Shown: one piece after another, positions 1 to 7,122 of the stretch
Layout: each line of letters opens with the position of its first letter
Position numbering within the stretch: the first letter of the stretch is position 1
Origin: Chloroflexota bacterium
GTDB taxonomy: Bacteria; Chloroflexota; Anaerolineae; Aggregatilineales; Aggregatilineaceae
Direction of reading: 5' to 3'
DNA length: 9,512 bases
Assembly: GCA_016234525.1 (NCBI GenBank)
Contig: JACRBK010000133.1
Span: forward strand, 1 to 9,512
Translations under genes and position numbers: made by a program
The notes under the pieces: model-generated
Told to the model about the DNA's origin: nothing
Databases searched by the model: none
Seen by the model: the letters and a program-made list of their open reading frames with translations, nothing else

Positions 1-1
1 A

Positions 2-838
2 GTGCGATCCAGATTGGGACGTGGTCAAATTTCCATCGTTCTCACCTACGTTCTGTTAATCGCGCTCGCGCTACTCATGTTATTACCTTTCATCTGGATG
101 TTTTCAGCTTCACTTAAGCTGGATAAAGATGTTTTCCGCTTTCCCATTGAGTGGGTTCCCCAGAATCCCCAGTGGAGCAATTACGAGACTATATGGACCA
201 GGATTCCGTTCCTAACCTTCTTTAAAAATTCGTTAAAGCTAACAGTCATTATTACGTTTCTTCAGGTGGCTACCAGCAGTTTCGCCGCCTATGCCTTTGC
301 CAAACTTGAGTTTAAGGGGCGGAATCTTCTATTCCTTGCCTACCTTGGAAGTATTGCAATCCCCTGGCAGGTCTACATGATCCCGCAGTTTATATTAATG
401 CGAGAACTAGACCTGGTTGATAATCATATGTCGTTGATCATGTTGCAGGCGTTCACAGCATTTGGCGTTTTCTTGCTGCGCCAGTTTTTTATCAGTATTC
501 CTAATGAGCTGCTTGATGCAGCACGCATCGACGGTTTGAGTGAATACGGAATTTACTTTCGGATTATGCTTCCGCTATCAAAACCTGCGCTTGCGACTCT
601 GACCATTTTTTCTGCCGTCTTCGTTTGGAACGATTTCATGGGACCACTGATCTATCTGCATTCTGACTCCCTGAAAACCATTCAGTTGGGATTACGAATG
701 TTCATCCAACAGTACTCCGCCGATTACGCCCTGATTATGGCGGCATCGCTTGTATCCCTAATTCCTGTGCTTGCTCTCTTCCTTGTCTTCCAACGATTCT
801 TTGTTGAGGGTATTGGAACCACAGGGATCAAAGGTTAA
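2..838 (+). CDS. Carbohydrate ABC transporter permease, MalG/UgpE type (5' end at window edge)
   Basis: This is an inner-membrane permease subunit of a binding-protein-dependent sugar importer. The 278 residues are strongly hydrophobic, with a first membrane segment at about residues 11-33 and further segments near 78-100, 110-130, 143-162, 197-217 and 245-265. This is the six-helix plan of the MalG family. The cytoplasmic EAA loop that docks on the ATPase is clear: E169, A174-A175, G178 and LP at 190-191. The length fits the family (about 275-300 aa). The GTG at position 2 gives a plausible N-terminus, but the true start could lie before the window. The partner permease and solute-binding protein would be expected upstream. 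It lies 79 bp before a beta-glucuronidase gene on the same strand, so its cargo is probably a glucuronate-containing oligosaccharide; this is inferred from context. The gene is AT-richer than the enzyme genes that follow. Confidence 0.93.
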   Translation: MRSRLGRGQISIVLTYVLLIALALLMLLPFIWMFSASLKLDKDVFRFPIEWVPQNPQWSNYETIWTRIPFLTFFKNSLKLTVIITFLQVATSSFAAYAFAKLEFKGRNLLFLAYLGSIAIPWQVYMIPQFILMRELDLVDNHMSLIMLQAFTAFGVFLLRQFFISIPNELLDAARIDGLSEYGIYFRIMLPLSKPALATLTIFSAVFVWNDFMGPLIYLHSDSLKTIQLGLRMFIQQYSADYALIMAASLVSLIPVLALFLVFQRFFVEGIGTTGIKG

Positions 839-917
839 GACTAATTCAGGTAGACTATCTGATTGGCTGTACTACGATTCTGCTTTCGTGATTCTCTCTC
901 AAAAGGCGTTAACCATT

Positions 918-2717
918 ATGCTCTATCCCCAATCAAATTCTTGCCGCCAGATGGCTGATCTATCCGGGCTTTGGGATTTTCGCTTTGATCCTGCAAATGA
1001 GGGTTTGGATCAAGGCTGGGGCACGGGTTTTGACCCCGCCGAGATTATCGCCGTGCCCGCCAGTTGGAACGACCAGTTCGCCGACTGGCGCGACTACCTC
1101 GGCGTCGCGTGGTACCAGACCGCTTTTGATCTGCCGTGGGGCTGGCGGGGCCAACGTCTCCTGATTCGTTTCAATGCGGTCAGCTATCTGGCCGAAGTAT
1201 GGTTAAACGGCGAGCGCCTGGGCGAGCACGAAGGCGGCCATCTGCCGTTCGTCTTCGACATCACCGGGCGCGTCCGCGACGCCGGGAACACGCTCGTCGT
1301 GCGCGTGGACGGGCAGCTTCTGCCGGATCGAGTGCCGCCGGGTGGATTGTCCGGGCTGCCAGGCGCGACCTTTGGTCGGGCCGATTTCCCTGACGCGAAT
1401 TTTGATTTTTTCCCCTTCTGTGGAATCGACCGCCCGGTGCTGATCTACACCGAGCCGCCTGCCGCGATCACCGATCTCACGGTGACGACGCAGATCGAGG
1501 GATCAAATGGGCGCGTTCGGGTAAACATCATGCGTACTCCCGGCGATACTTTGAGCGCGCGAGTTACGCTGACAGGTCACGGGACGGAGATTACCGCCGA
1601 TGTTAACCTGTCTGGTGAGTCCGGCGAGACTATGCTGACGATCCCCCAGGCGGCGTTATGGTCCCCCGAAGCGCCTAATCTCTACGATCTGCGGGTCGAG
1701 CTGCGGCGCGAGGGCACAATCATCGACCGTTATACGCTGCCGGTGGGCATCCGCACGATCCATGTAGATGGCGACCGGCTGCTGCTCAACGGTCAGCCGG
1801 TCAAGCTGTTCGGCTTTGGTCGTCACGAGGATTTCCCCATCATCGGTAAGGGGATGCTGCCCGCTCTGATCGTCAAAGATTACGCGCTGCTGCGCTGGAT
1901 AGGCGCAAACTCGTTCCGCACGACTCACTATCCTTATTCCGAACAGATGATGGACATGGCCGACCGGCTGGGCTTTATGGTCATTGACGAAACACCTGCG
2001 GTGGGATTGTTCTTTATGGAAACGGGGCTGGACCAACGTAACCGGCTTTGCCACCAAATGATCCAGGAGATGATCGACCGCGACAAAAACCATCCGAGCG
2101 TGATCATGTGGTCGCTGGCAAACGAGCCGCATACCTCGCGGCCCGAAGCCCGGCGAGCCTATGATCAGGATTTGACCGTGATGGAGCATCCAAGCCGCCC
2201 CGAAGCGGTCGCGTCCTTTAAAACAATGGCGGAACTGGCGCACCGTCTCGATCCCACGCGCCCGGTGACACTCGTCACGCACGAGGGAGCGCTCGAAGAG
2301 TCGTTCGAATTTGTGGACGTGGTCTGCCTGAATCGCTACTGCGGCTGGTACAGCCAATCCGGGCAGATCGACGCCGGGCTGGATCGCCTCAATGACGAGA
2401 TCGAACTGATTCACCAGCTTTATCCCAAGCCGTTCATCTTGTCCGAATTTGGCGCAGACACGATCCCCGGCCATCATGCCCAGCCGCCTGAAATGTTCAG
2501 CGAAGAATACCAGGCAGAAATTCTCACCCAGACGATGGCTCTGATCGATGCCAAACCGTTCGTCGTGGGCCAGCACGTCTGGAACCTGTGCGACTTCAAA
2601 ACCTCGCAGAGCGTGATCCGCATGGGGGCGACCAATTACAAAGGCGTCTTTACGCGGGACCGCCGCCCCAAGGCGGCAGCGCATCGCCTGCGCGCGCGCT
2701 GGCGCGGTGAGGACTGA
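918..2717 (+). CDS. uidA: Beta-glucuronidase, glycoside hydrolase family 2
   Basis: It hydrolyses terminal beta-D-glucuronic acid from glycans or conjugates with retention of configuration. The 599 residues show an N-terminal jelly-roll sugar-binding domain (about 10-180, with WNGERLGEHEGGHLPF-like motifs), an immunoglobulin-like domain (about 185-275) and a TIM barrel. The general acid/base is E403 in the ANEP motif and the nucleophile is E510 in SEFGAD. N573-Y-K575 forms the NxK motif that recognises the glucuronate carboxylate and separates glucuronidases from GH2 galactosidases. E. coli UidA is 603 aa with E413, E504 and N566/K568, so the layout matches. There is no signal peptide, which suggests a cytoplasmic enzyme. 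The start is ATG 918, because homology to GH2 begins right after it; a TTG-started extension from 771 would overlap the permease. The ribosome site is weak. The long active-site Loop 1 of E. coli UidA is missing, and 19 extra residues follow the acid/base motif. Confidence 0.92.
   Translation: MLYPQSNSCRQMADLSGLWDFRFDPANEGLDQGWGTGFDPAEIIAVPASWNDQFADWRDYLGVAWYQTAFDLPWGWRGQRLLIRFNAVSYLAEVWLNGERLGEHEGGHLPFVFDITGRVRDAGNTLVVRVDGQLLPDRVPPGGLSGLPGATFGRADFPDANFDFFPFCGIDRPVLIYTEPPAAITDLTVTTQIEGSNGRVRVNIMRTPGDTLSARVTLTGHGTEITADVNLSGESGETMLTIPQAALWSPEAPNLYDLRVELRREGTIIDRYTLPVGIRTIHVDGDRLLLNGQPVKLFGFGRHEDFPIIGKGMLPALIVKDYALLRWIGANSFRTTHYPYSEQMMDMADRLGFMVIDETPAVGLFFMETGLDQRNRLCHQMIQEMIDRDKNHPSVIMWSLANEPHTSRPEARRAYDQDLTVMEHPSRPEAVASFKTMAELAHRLDPTRPVTLVTHEGALEESFEFVDVVCLNRYCGWYSQSGQIDAGLDRLNDEIELIHQLYPKPFILSEFGADTIPGHHAQPPEMFSEEYQAEILTQTMALIDAKPFVVGQHVWNLCDFKTSQSVIRMGATNYKGVFTRDRRPKAAAHRLRARWRGED
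2706..2713 (+). promoter_or_regulatory. Ribosome binding site of the GH88 gene inside the uidA 3' end
   Basis: A GGTGAGGA purine-rich stretch lies within the last codons of the beta-glucuronidase gene. It ends 6 nt before ATG 2720, and only 2 nt separate the preceding stop codon from that ATG. This fixes the GH88 start and suggests translational coupling of the two genes. Confidence 0.6.
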
Positions 2718-2719
2718 TT

Positions 2720-3835
2720 ATGAACTACGGTGAGGTTCTCACGCAGGCATTTGACAGCATCCGGCGGACGATCCCAGCGCTAGGCACGGATCGTCCGCGT
2801 TTGGGCCGCGCCGATCTGACCTATGAGCGCTGTGATCCGAACAACTGGGTCGATGGCTTTTGGAGTGGCCAGTTGTGGCTGGCTTATGCCGTGACTCAAG
2901 ACCCTGTGTTCATGCAGGCAGCACACGCTCAACGCCCCTATTTTGTCGAACGGCTGGATCGTCCACAGTCGCACGATCACGACATGGGTTTTTTGTACTC
3001 GCTCTCGCTGGTCGCTGACTATAAGCTGACTGGTCACGAGGCGGCACATCAAGGCGGGCTGCGCGCGGCTCAATCGCTCGCTGGGCGTTACAACGCCAAA
3101 GGGCGTTTTATCCGCGCCTGGAACGACTGGGGCGACTCAATGGACAACCGGGGGCGTATCATTATCGACTGCCTGGAAAACCTGGGGTTGTTGTTCTGGT
3201 CCGCTCAACAAACCGGCGAATTTCGCCATCATGAAATCGCGTTGGCCCATGCTCACACCACCGCCGATTTCATTGTGCGGGCGGACGGATCCACTTACCA
3301 TTCGTTCGTCTTCGATCCCGATACGGGCGAACCGCTGCGCGGCGAAACGGTGCAGGGTTACGCCGATGAATCATGTTGGAGCCGGGGCCAGTCGTGGGGT
3401 ATTCACGGTTTCGCCCTCGCCCACGCCTATACCGGCGAGCCGCGCTTCCGCGACACCGCCGTTCGCCTGGCGGAATACGCCCTGGCACGCCTGCCCAATG
3501 ACCAAGTGCCACTGTGGGATTATCTGCTACCCGAAGGGGAATCACCCTACCGAGACAGTTCGGCGGCGGCGATCCTGGCAGCGGGCCTGTTTTTGCTGGC
3601 GGATCAGTTTGACGATGCGGCCTGCATCGCCCGCTATCGCGCGGCGGGGCGCGCTGTCCTGGACGGCCTGATCGCGGGATATACGACGTTTGATCAGCCC
3701 GGTGCCGAAGGTCTGCTGCTGCATGGCGCGAGCCATGTCAGTCGTGGGTATACCGATACGATGCTGCCCTATGGGGATTACTTTTTCGTCGAGGCGCTGC
3801 TGCGCGCGCAAGGATACCGCGCCTTTTTCTGGTGA
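2720..3835 (+). CDS. ugl: Unsaturated glucuronyl hydrolase, glycoside hydrolase family 88
   Basis: It removes the 4-deoxy-4,5-unsaturated uronic acid that polysaccharide lyases leave at the non-reducing end of oligosaccharides. It acts by hydrating the double bond. The 371 residues form the (alpha/alpha)6-barrel of GH88; the Bacillus sp. GL1 enzyme is 377 aa. The key residues fall almost exactly where they lie in that enzyme: D88 in SHDHDMGF, D150 in IIDCLENL (Asp149), H194 (His193), and Q212 with R222 in the QGYADESCWSRGQSWG signature (Gln211, Arg221). These correspondences come from memory of the family, not from an alignment run. There is no signal peptide, so it is probably cytoplasmic. 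It sits between a beta-glucuronidase and a polysaccharide lyase; the lyase is the expected producer of its substrate. GH105 rhamnogalacturonyl hydrolase is the main alternative, but the QG-x3-D/E-x-WxRGQxWG signature and residue spacing favour GH88. Confidence 0.92.
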   Translation: MNYGEVLTQAFDSIRRTIPALGTDRPRLGRADLTYERCDPNNWVDGFWSGQLWLAYAVTQDPVFMQAAHAQRPYFVERLDRPQSHDHDMGFLYSLSLVADYKLTGHEAAHQGGLRAAQSLAGRYNAKGRFIRAWNDWGDSMDNRGRIIIDCLENLGLLFWSAQQTGEFRHHEIALAHAHTTADFIVRADGSTYHSFVFDPDTGEPLRGETVQGYADESCWSRGQSWGIHGFALAHAYTGEPRFRDTAVRLAEYALARLPNDQVPLWDYLLPEGESPYRDSSAAAILAAGLFLLADQFDDAACIARYRAAGRAVLDGLIAGYTTFDQPGAEGLLLHGASHVSRGYTDTMLPYGDYFFVEALLRAQGYRAFFW

Positions 3836-3838
3836 ATC

Positions 3839-3842
3839 AGGA
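3839..3842 (+). promoter_or_regulatory. Ribosome binding site that sets the lyase start
   Basis: AGGA lies 6 nt before ATG 3849 in the 13-bp gap after the GH88 stop codon. It supports 3849 rather than the upstream in-frame start at 3690, which would overlap the GH88 gene by nearly 150 bp. Confidence 0.6.
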
Positions 3843-3848
3843 AGCCAT

Positions 3849-5675
3849 ATGTTAAGCCAATATCATCCAGTTATTGTAGACCTTATCCTGCGCGAAGAAA
3901 CGCCTCCCCCACCCTTCCCACCGGCCCGCGACCGCACGGCCTGGAACACCATTCGAGCTGCACTGGGGGTGGAACGCTGTCAGGCTATGATTTCGGCGGC
4001 TGAAGCCGCTGCTGCGCAGCCCTTCCCACCACTGTCCGCCGCGCTATTCCTCGAATTCTTCCGCAGCGGCGACCGGCAAACCTATGAAACTCCCTGGTTC
4101 CAGCGGCGGGAGATGTTGGCCGATCTAGCACTGGCCGAATGCCTGGAAGACCAGGGCCGTTTTCTCGATCCACTGCTGACGGCGGCCTGGTCGATCTGCG
4201 AAGAAAGCAGTTGGGAATTTCCCGCCCATCACCACGATCTGCCGGACGTGGAAAAGCCGGAAATCGGGCTGTTCGCGGCGCTGACGGCCACTCAATTGGC
4301 CGAAGTCGTCTTTCTGTTAGGCGACAGGTGCCATCCCCTGCTGGAAAAACGCATCCGCTACGAAGTTGATCAGCGCATCCTGACGCCGTTTTTGGCGCGA
4401 CATGATTTCTGGTGGCTGCACCCCTATCCGGGGCGCAAGCTCAACAACTGGACCGGCGTCTGTGTGGGCAATGTGATCGCGGCGGCGATCTATCTGGAAC
4501 GGGATACAGCCCGGCTGGGTGAAATTATCGCACGGGGCGCGCGCTCGTTCGATGATTATCTGGCGACCTTTGATTCGGAGGGCGGCAGCACCGAAGGCCC
4601 GGCTTATTGGGATTTCGGCTTTGGAAATTACATCCTGGCGGCTGACCTCGTCTATCAGCGGACTAACGGGCGCGTCGATTTTTTTCGCGAGGACATCGTG
4701 CGTAAGGTCGCCGTCTTTCCACTGCGAACTATCCTCAGCCCTGGCCGTTTTGTGACCTTCTCTGACTGTGACGCCTCGATCTCACTGGCGGTGCCGCTGT
4801 TGGCCCGGCTGGCGCAGCATTATGGTCTGGATGACCTGATGCGGCTGGCAAACCAATACGCCGGTAAACCGCAGCGATCTAACAGCGCCCTATCGTGGAA
4901 ACTGCGTACCCTGGCGTGGCGGCCCGATCCGGCGCTGAACCAGACACCCATTCCCGCCCGGCAGGACTGGTACCCGGACATGCAGTGGATGATCGCGCGA
5001 GTTGATCCCACCAATCCCGACGCGCTGGTCGTGGCGGCAAAAGGTGGACATAACGACGAAATGCATAACCAGAACGATGTCGGCAACCTGATCGTTCACC
5101 TCAATGGAATCTCAGTGATCGCGGACATCGGGCGCGGACGTTATACACGGCAGTATTTCTCGCTCGACCAGCGTTATGACTTCCTGGTGAATTCGTCGTT
5201 GGGGCATTCACTGCCCGTGCCGAATGGCTGTGTCCAGCACCCTGGCGAAGTATATGCCGCGCGTATGCTCGATCATCAGTCGGACGGCAGCAGCGACCGG
5301 CTGGTGTTGGATCTGGCCGGTGCTTATCCGCCAGAGGCGAAACTCGCGGCGCTTCGACGGACCATCGCGCTGCATCGTGATACGCCGCGCGGTTGGGTGG
5401 AGCTGATCGATGACGTGAAATTTGAGGGGATCAGCAGTTTCGAATCCGTGCTGACGACGTTTGGCACTGTCACCATCGAGCTAAACGCCGTGCGGATCGA
5501 GGACGAAGGGGCGGCGCTGATCGTCACCTATGACCCGGCGGTAGTGACAGCCCGTGTTGATCTGATCCGGGAGGTCGATCTCGCAACCGGTCCGCGCGAT
5601 GTCCGGCGTGTGATCTTTGCGCTGCTCACCTCGCAAGACTCTGCCTATGTGCGGCTGGTGATGGTGCCCGCCTGA
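3849..5675 (+). CDS. Heparinase II/III-family polysaccharide (oligosaccharide) lyase
   Basis: It is a predicted lyase that cleaves uronic-acid glycosidic bonds by beta-elimination, producing unsaturated ends for the adjacent GH88 enzyme. The 608 residues divide into an N-terminal alpha/alpha-toroid (about 30-350) and a C-terminal beta-sandwich heparinase II/III-like domain (about 370-600). Recognisable motifs are NNWTG (199-203), EGGSTEGPAYW (244-254, with Y253 the likely catalytic tyrosine) and GGHNDEMHNQND (399-410, with H401 and H406 as candidate catalytic or metal ligands). The N-terminus begins MLSQYHPVIVDL and has a proline-rich stretch but no signal peptide or lipobox, so it appears to act in the cytoplasm on imported oligosaccharides. 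The PL family (12, 15, 21, 33 and others) and the substrate cannot be assigned from the sequence alone. The domain call is firm and the reaction is probable. It is the last gene of the operon. Confidence 0.85.
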   Translation: MLSQYHPVIVDLILREETPPPPFPPARDRTAWNTIRAALGVERCQAMISAAEAAAAQPFPPLSAALFLEFFRSGDRQTYETPWFQRREMLADLALAECLEDQGRFLDPLLTAAWSICEESSWEFPAHHHDLPDVEKPEIGLFAALTATQLAEVVFLLGDRCHPLLEKRIRYEVDQRILTPFLARHDFWWLHPYPGRKLNNWTGVCVGNVIAAAIYLERDTARLGEIIARGARSFDDYLATFDSEGGSTEGPAYWDFGFGNYILAADLVYQRTNGRVDFFREDIVRKVAVFPLRTILSPGRFVTFSDCDASISLAVPLLARLAQHYGLDDLMRLANQYAGKPQRSNSALSWKLRTLAWRPDPALNQTPIPARQDWYPDMQWMIARVDPTNPDALVVAAKGGHNDEMHNQNDVGNLIVHLNGISVIADIGRGRYTRQYFSLDQRYDFLVNSSLGHSLPVPNGCVQHPGEVYAARMLDHQSDGSSDRLVLDLAGAYPPEAKLAALRRTIALHRDTPRGWVELIDDVKFEGISSFESVLTTFGTVTIELNAVRIEDEGAALIVTYDPAVVTARVDLIREVDLATGPRDVRRVIFALLTSQDSAYVRLVMVPA

Positions 5676-5690
5676 GACATATTTGGCACG

Positions 5691-5731
5691 GTATCCCGCT
5701 GAGATCGAAGTCACTAATCCCAGCGGGATAC
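5691..5731. terminator. Inverted repeat between convergent genes, possible bidirectional terminator
   Basis: GTATCCCGCTG (5691-5701) and CAGCGGGATAC (5721-5731) are perfect 11-bp complements around a 19-nt loop. The repeat lies in the 69-bp space between the lyase stop and the stop of the oppositely oriented oxidoreductase. No T-run follows on either strand, so it is not a classic intrinsic terminator, but position and stability suggest a transcription end or mRNA 3'-end structure. Confidence 0.5.
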
Positions 5732-5744
5732 GGCCTAGTGATCC

Positions 5745-6653
5745 TTAGTGATTCTCCACCTTTTGCATCAGAATATCACGCTGACTGGCGAGGAACTCGG
5801 CAACGCTGGTCGGTTTGCGTCCAGTGAGGTCTTCAACCGCACTTGAAACCACATCGAATTTTCCCTGGGCAATGCCCGTGTCAAATGAGGCGAGGATTTC
5901 GGCAATCGGGCGCGGCAGTCCCGCATTCACCATGTTCGTGATGAGCGTTTCCAGTTCCAACGGGACATAAGTAACCTGCTGCCCCGTGATGGTGGCGGCA
6001 ATAGCTGCTAACTCCGCTTGAGAGAGTGCCGCCGGCCCGGTAATGTCCAGCGTCCGGCGACCGACAAACGTCGACGCCAGGGCGGCTGCCGCAGCCTGGG
6101 CACAATCTTCGCGCGTCACATAGGCGGTTTTCCCATTCCCGGCAGCACTGAACCATTGGCCCATCTGGGCCGCCCGGCTAATCGACCCGCTCAGCAGATC
6201 AGTATAGATATTATTGCGCAGCACCGTCCAGTCCATCTGGCTCGCTGCCAGCGCTTCTTCTGTGCCGTGATGGTCAGGGGCAATAGCCACTGGCGAGTCG
6301 GGACCAGGATTGATCAGCGACGTATACACCACATGTTTCACACCCGCTTCCTCGGCAGCTTTCACAGCAGCGCGATGCTGCTTCAGCCGTCGTCCTGGTT
6401 CGCCCACCACATCTGTGCTGATCAGCAGCAAGCGGTCTACCCCTGCAAACGATGCCGCCAGTGAAGCAGGCTGGTCAAAATCAGCCTGGCGCGCTATCAC
6501 ACCGTGCTGCCTGAAGTCCGCCAGTTTGTCTGGCGTTCGGGTGACGGCGACAACTGTTCCGGCGTGCGACTCAAGTAAAAGCTCCAAAACCCGGCGACCC
6601 AGATGACCGGATGCGCCTGTTACCAGCAGGGTTGATGGGTGATTCTCTGTCAT
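5745..6653 (-). CDS. NmrA-family NAD(P)-dependent oxidoreductase, QorB/YtfG-like quinone reductase
   Basis: It is a probable NAD(P)H-dependent quinone oxidoreductase of the atypical short-chain dehydrogenase (NmrA/HSCARG) group, acting in the cytoplasm. The 302 residues start with the Rossmann motif TGASGHLG (G13-x2-G16-x2-G19) and then VTRTPDKL at about 37-44, where the cofactor ribose or phosphate is usually held. LLLISTDVVG (75-84), YTSL (110-113), the DHHGTE segment (127-132) and LRNNIYTD (145-152) line up from memory with E. coli YtfG (LLLISSSEVG, YTSL, DEHIETE, LRNGWYSE). It lacks the classical SDR YxxxK pair, as this group does. ATG 6653 is preceded by GAGGAG (6661-6666 on the complement). 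It is divergent from an HxlR regulator across 97 bp, a pairing known for quinone reductases such as qor2/QorR in Corynebacterium. Quinone specificity is inferred; an NAD(P)-sensing role is possible. Confidence 0.85.
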   Translation of the reverse strand: MTENHPSTLLVTGASGHLGRRVLELLLESHAGTVVAVTRTPDKLADFRQHGVIARQADFDQPASLAASFAGVDRLLLISTDVVGEPGRRLKQHRAAVKAAEEAGVKHVVYTSLINPGPDSPVAIAPDHHGTEEALAASQMDWTVLRNNIYTDLLSGSISRAAQMGQWFSAAGNGKTAYVTREDCAQAAAAALASTFVGRRTLDITGPAALSQAELAAIAATITGQQVTYVPLELETLITNMVNAGLPRPIAEILASFDTGIAQGKFDVVSSAVEDLTGRKPTSVAEFLASQRDILMQKVENH

Positions 6654-6686
6654 AATTCAGCTCCTCAAGTTTTTTCCAATTCTCAT

Positions 6687-6711
6687 TAGTTACTATAAGA
6701 GATTTACTATA
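6687..6711. promoter_or_regulatory. Candidate HxlR-family operator with repeated TTACTATA boxes
   Basis: TTACTATA occurs at 6690-6697 and 6704-6711, a 14-bp period. The first copy is part of the small palindrome TAGT-T-ACTA (6687-6695). On the minus strand each copy reads TATAGTAA, which contains TATAGT, a good -10 hexamer for the oxidoreductase gene. Binding here would therefore block its promoter. HxlR/DUF24 regulators such as YodB and QorR bind AT-rich repeats of this kind between divergent genes. The operator role is inferred. Confidence 0.5.
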
Positions 6712-6733
6712 GAATAGGAAGTAGGCACTTTCT

Positions 6734-6748
6734 AGTAAGGGAGTTACT
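6734..6748. promoter_or_regulatory. Short inverted repeat overlapping the regulator ribosome site
   Basis: AGTAA (6734-6738) and TTACT (6744-6748) flank GGGAG, which is the ribosome binding site of the HxlR gene starting at 6751. The half-sites share the AGTAA/TTACT core of the TTACTATA boxes upstream. It could be a second operator half for autoregulation. The repeat is short, so chance is possible. Confidence 0.3.
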
Positions 6749-6750
6749 GG

Positions 6751-7122
6751 ATGGAAACCAGCAAATTACTGGCCAATGTATACGCATCAACCTGCCCGTC
6801 CCGTCAGGTGCTCGACCTGATTGGCGACAAGTGGGCGGCACTCATCATCGGGCTGCTGGAAGATGGAACTAAACGTTTCTCCGAACTTCAGCGCAGTATT
6901 GGGGGCATCTCCCAGAAGATGCTCACCCAGACCTTGCGTAACCTGGAACGCGACGGGCTGATCAGCCGGATGATCTACCCGGAAGTTCCGCCGCGTGTGG
7001 AATACACGCTGACGCCGCTGGGCGAAACGTTATGCGTCCCTCTTGGGGCTATTCGTGACTGGGCTGAAGAGCACATCAATGATGTAGTTGCCGCCCAGAG
7101 GGGCTATGATGGTCGCGAGTGA
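6751..7122 (+). CDS. HxlR/DUF24-family winged-helix transcriptional regulator
   Basis: It is a MarR-like DNA-binding protein that probably represses the divergent oxidoreductase gene. The 123 residues (family about 100-130) contain the HxlR core: CPSRQVLDLIGDKW (15-28), the helix-turn-helix with RFSELQRSIGGISQKMLTQTL (about 42-61), LERDGLISR (65-73), then the wing with VEYTLTPLG (83-91). C15 occupies the position of the conserved redox-sensing cysteine in YodB, HypR and QorR; a second cysteine, C95, lies near the dimerisation helix. Family knowledge suggests that thiol oxidation or S-alkylation by quinones or aldehydes relieves repression; that this protein does so is inferred. The ATG at 6751 is preceded by GGGAG with a 7-nt gap. 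The downstream gene is on the opposite strand, so the regulator is monocistronic. Confidence 0.92.
   Translation: METSKLLANVYASTCPSRQVLDLIGDKWAALIIGLLEDGTKRFSELQRSIGGISQKMLTQTLRNLERDGLISRMIYPEVPPRVEYTLTPLGETLCVPLGAIRDWAEEHINDVVAAQRGYDGRE

Noticed and set aside
847..861. Small hairpin after the permease stop as a terminator
   Set aside because: The stem is only 6 bp with a wobble pair and a 3-nt loop, no T-run follows, and transcription is expected to continue into the operon.
771..917. TTG-initiated N-terminal extension of the beta-glucuronidase overlapping the permease gene
   Set aside because: The extension would overlap the permease by 68 bp, has no family resemblance, and GH2-like sequence begins only after ATG 918.
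1656..2684. 342-codon open frame on the minus strand inside the beta-glucuronidase gene
   Set aside because: It mirrors a GC-rich, catalytically intact GH2 gene on the other strand, and its translation shows no recognisable domain.
3690..3848. Upstream in-frame start for the heparinase-family lyase
   Set aside because: It would overlap the GH88 coding region by 146 bp, its residues look like an out-of-frame reading rich in C and R, and a good AGGA site precedes ATG 3849.
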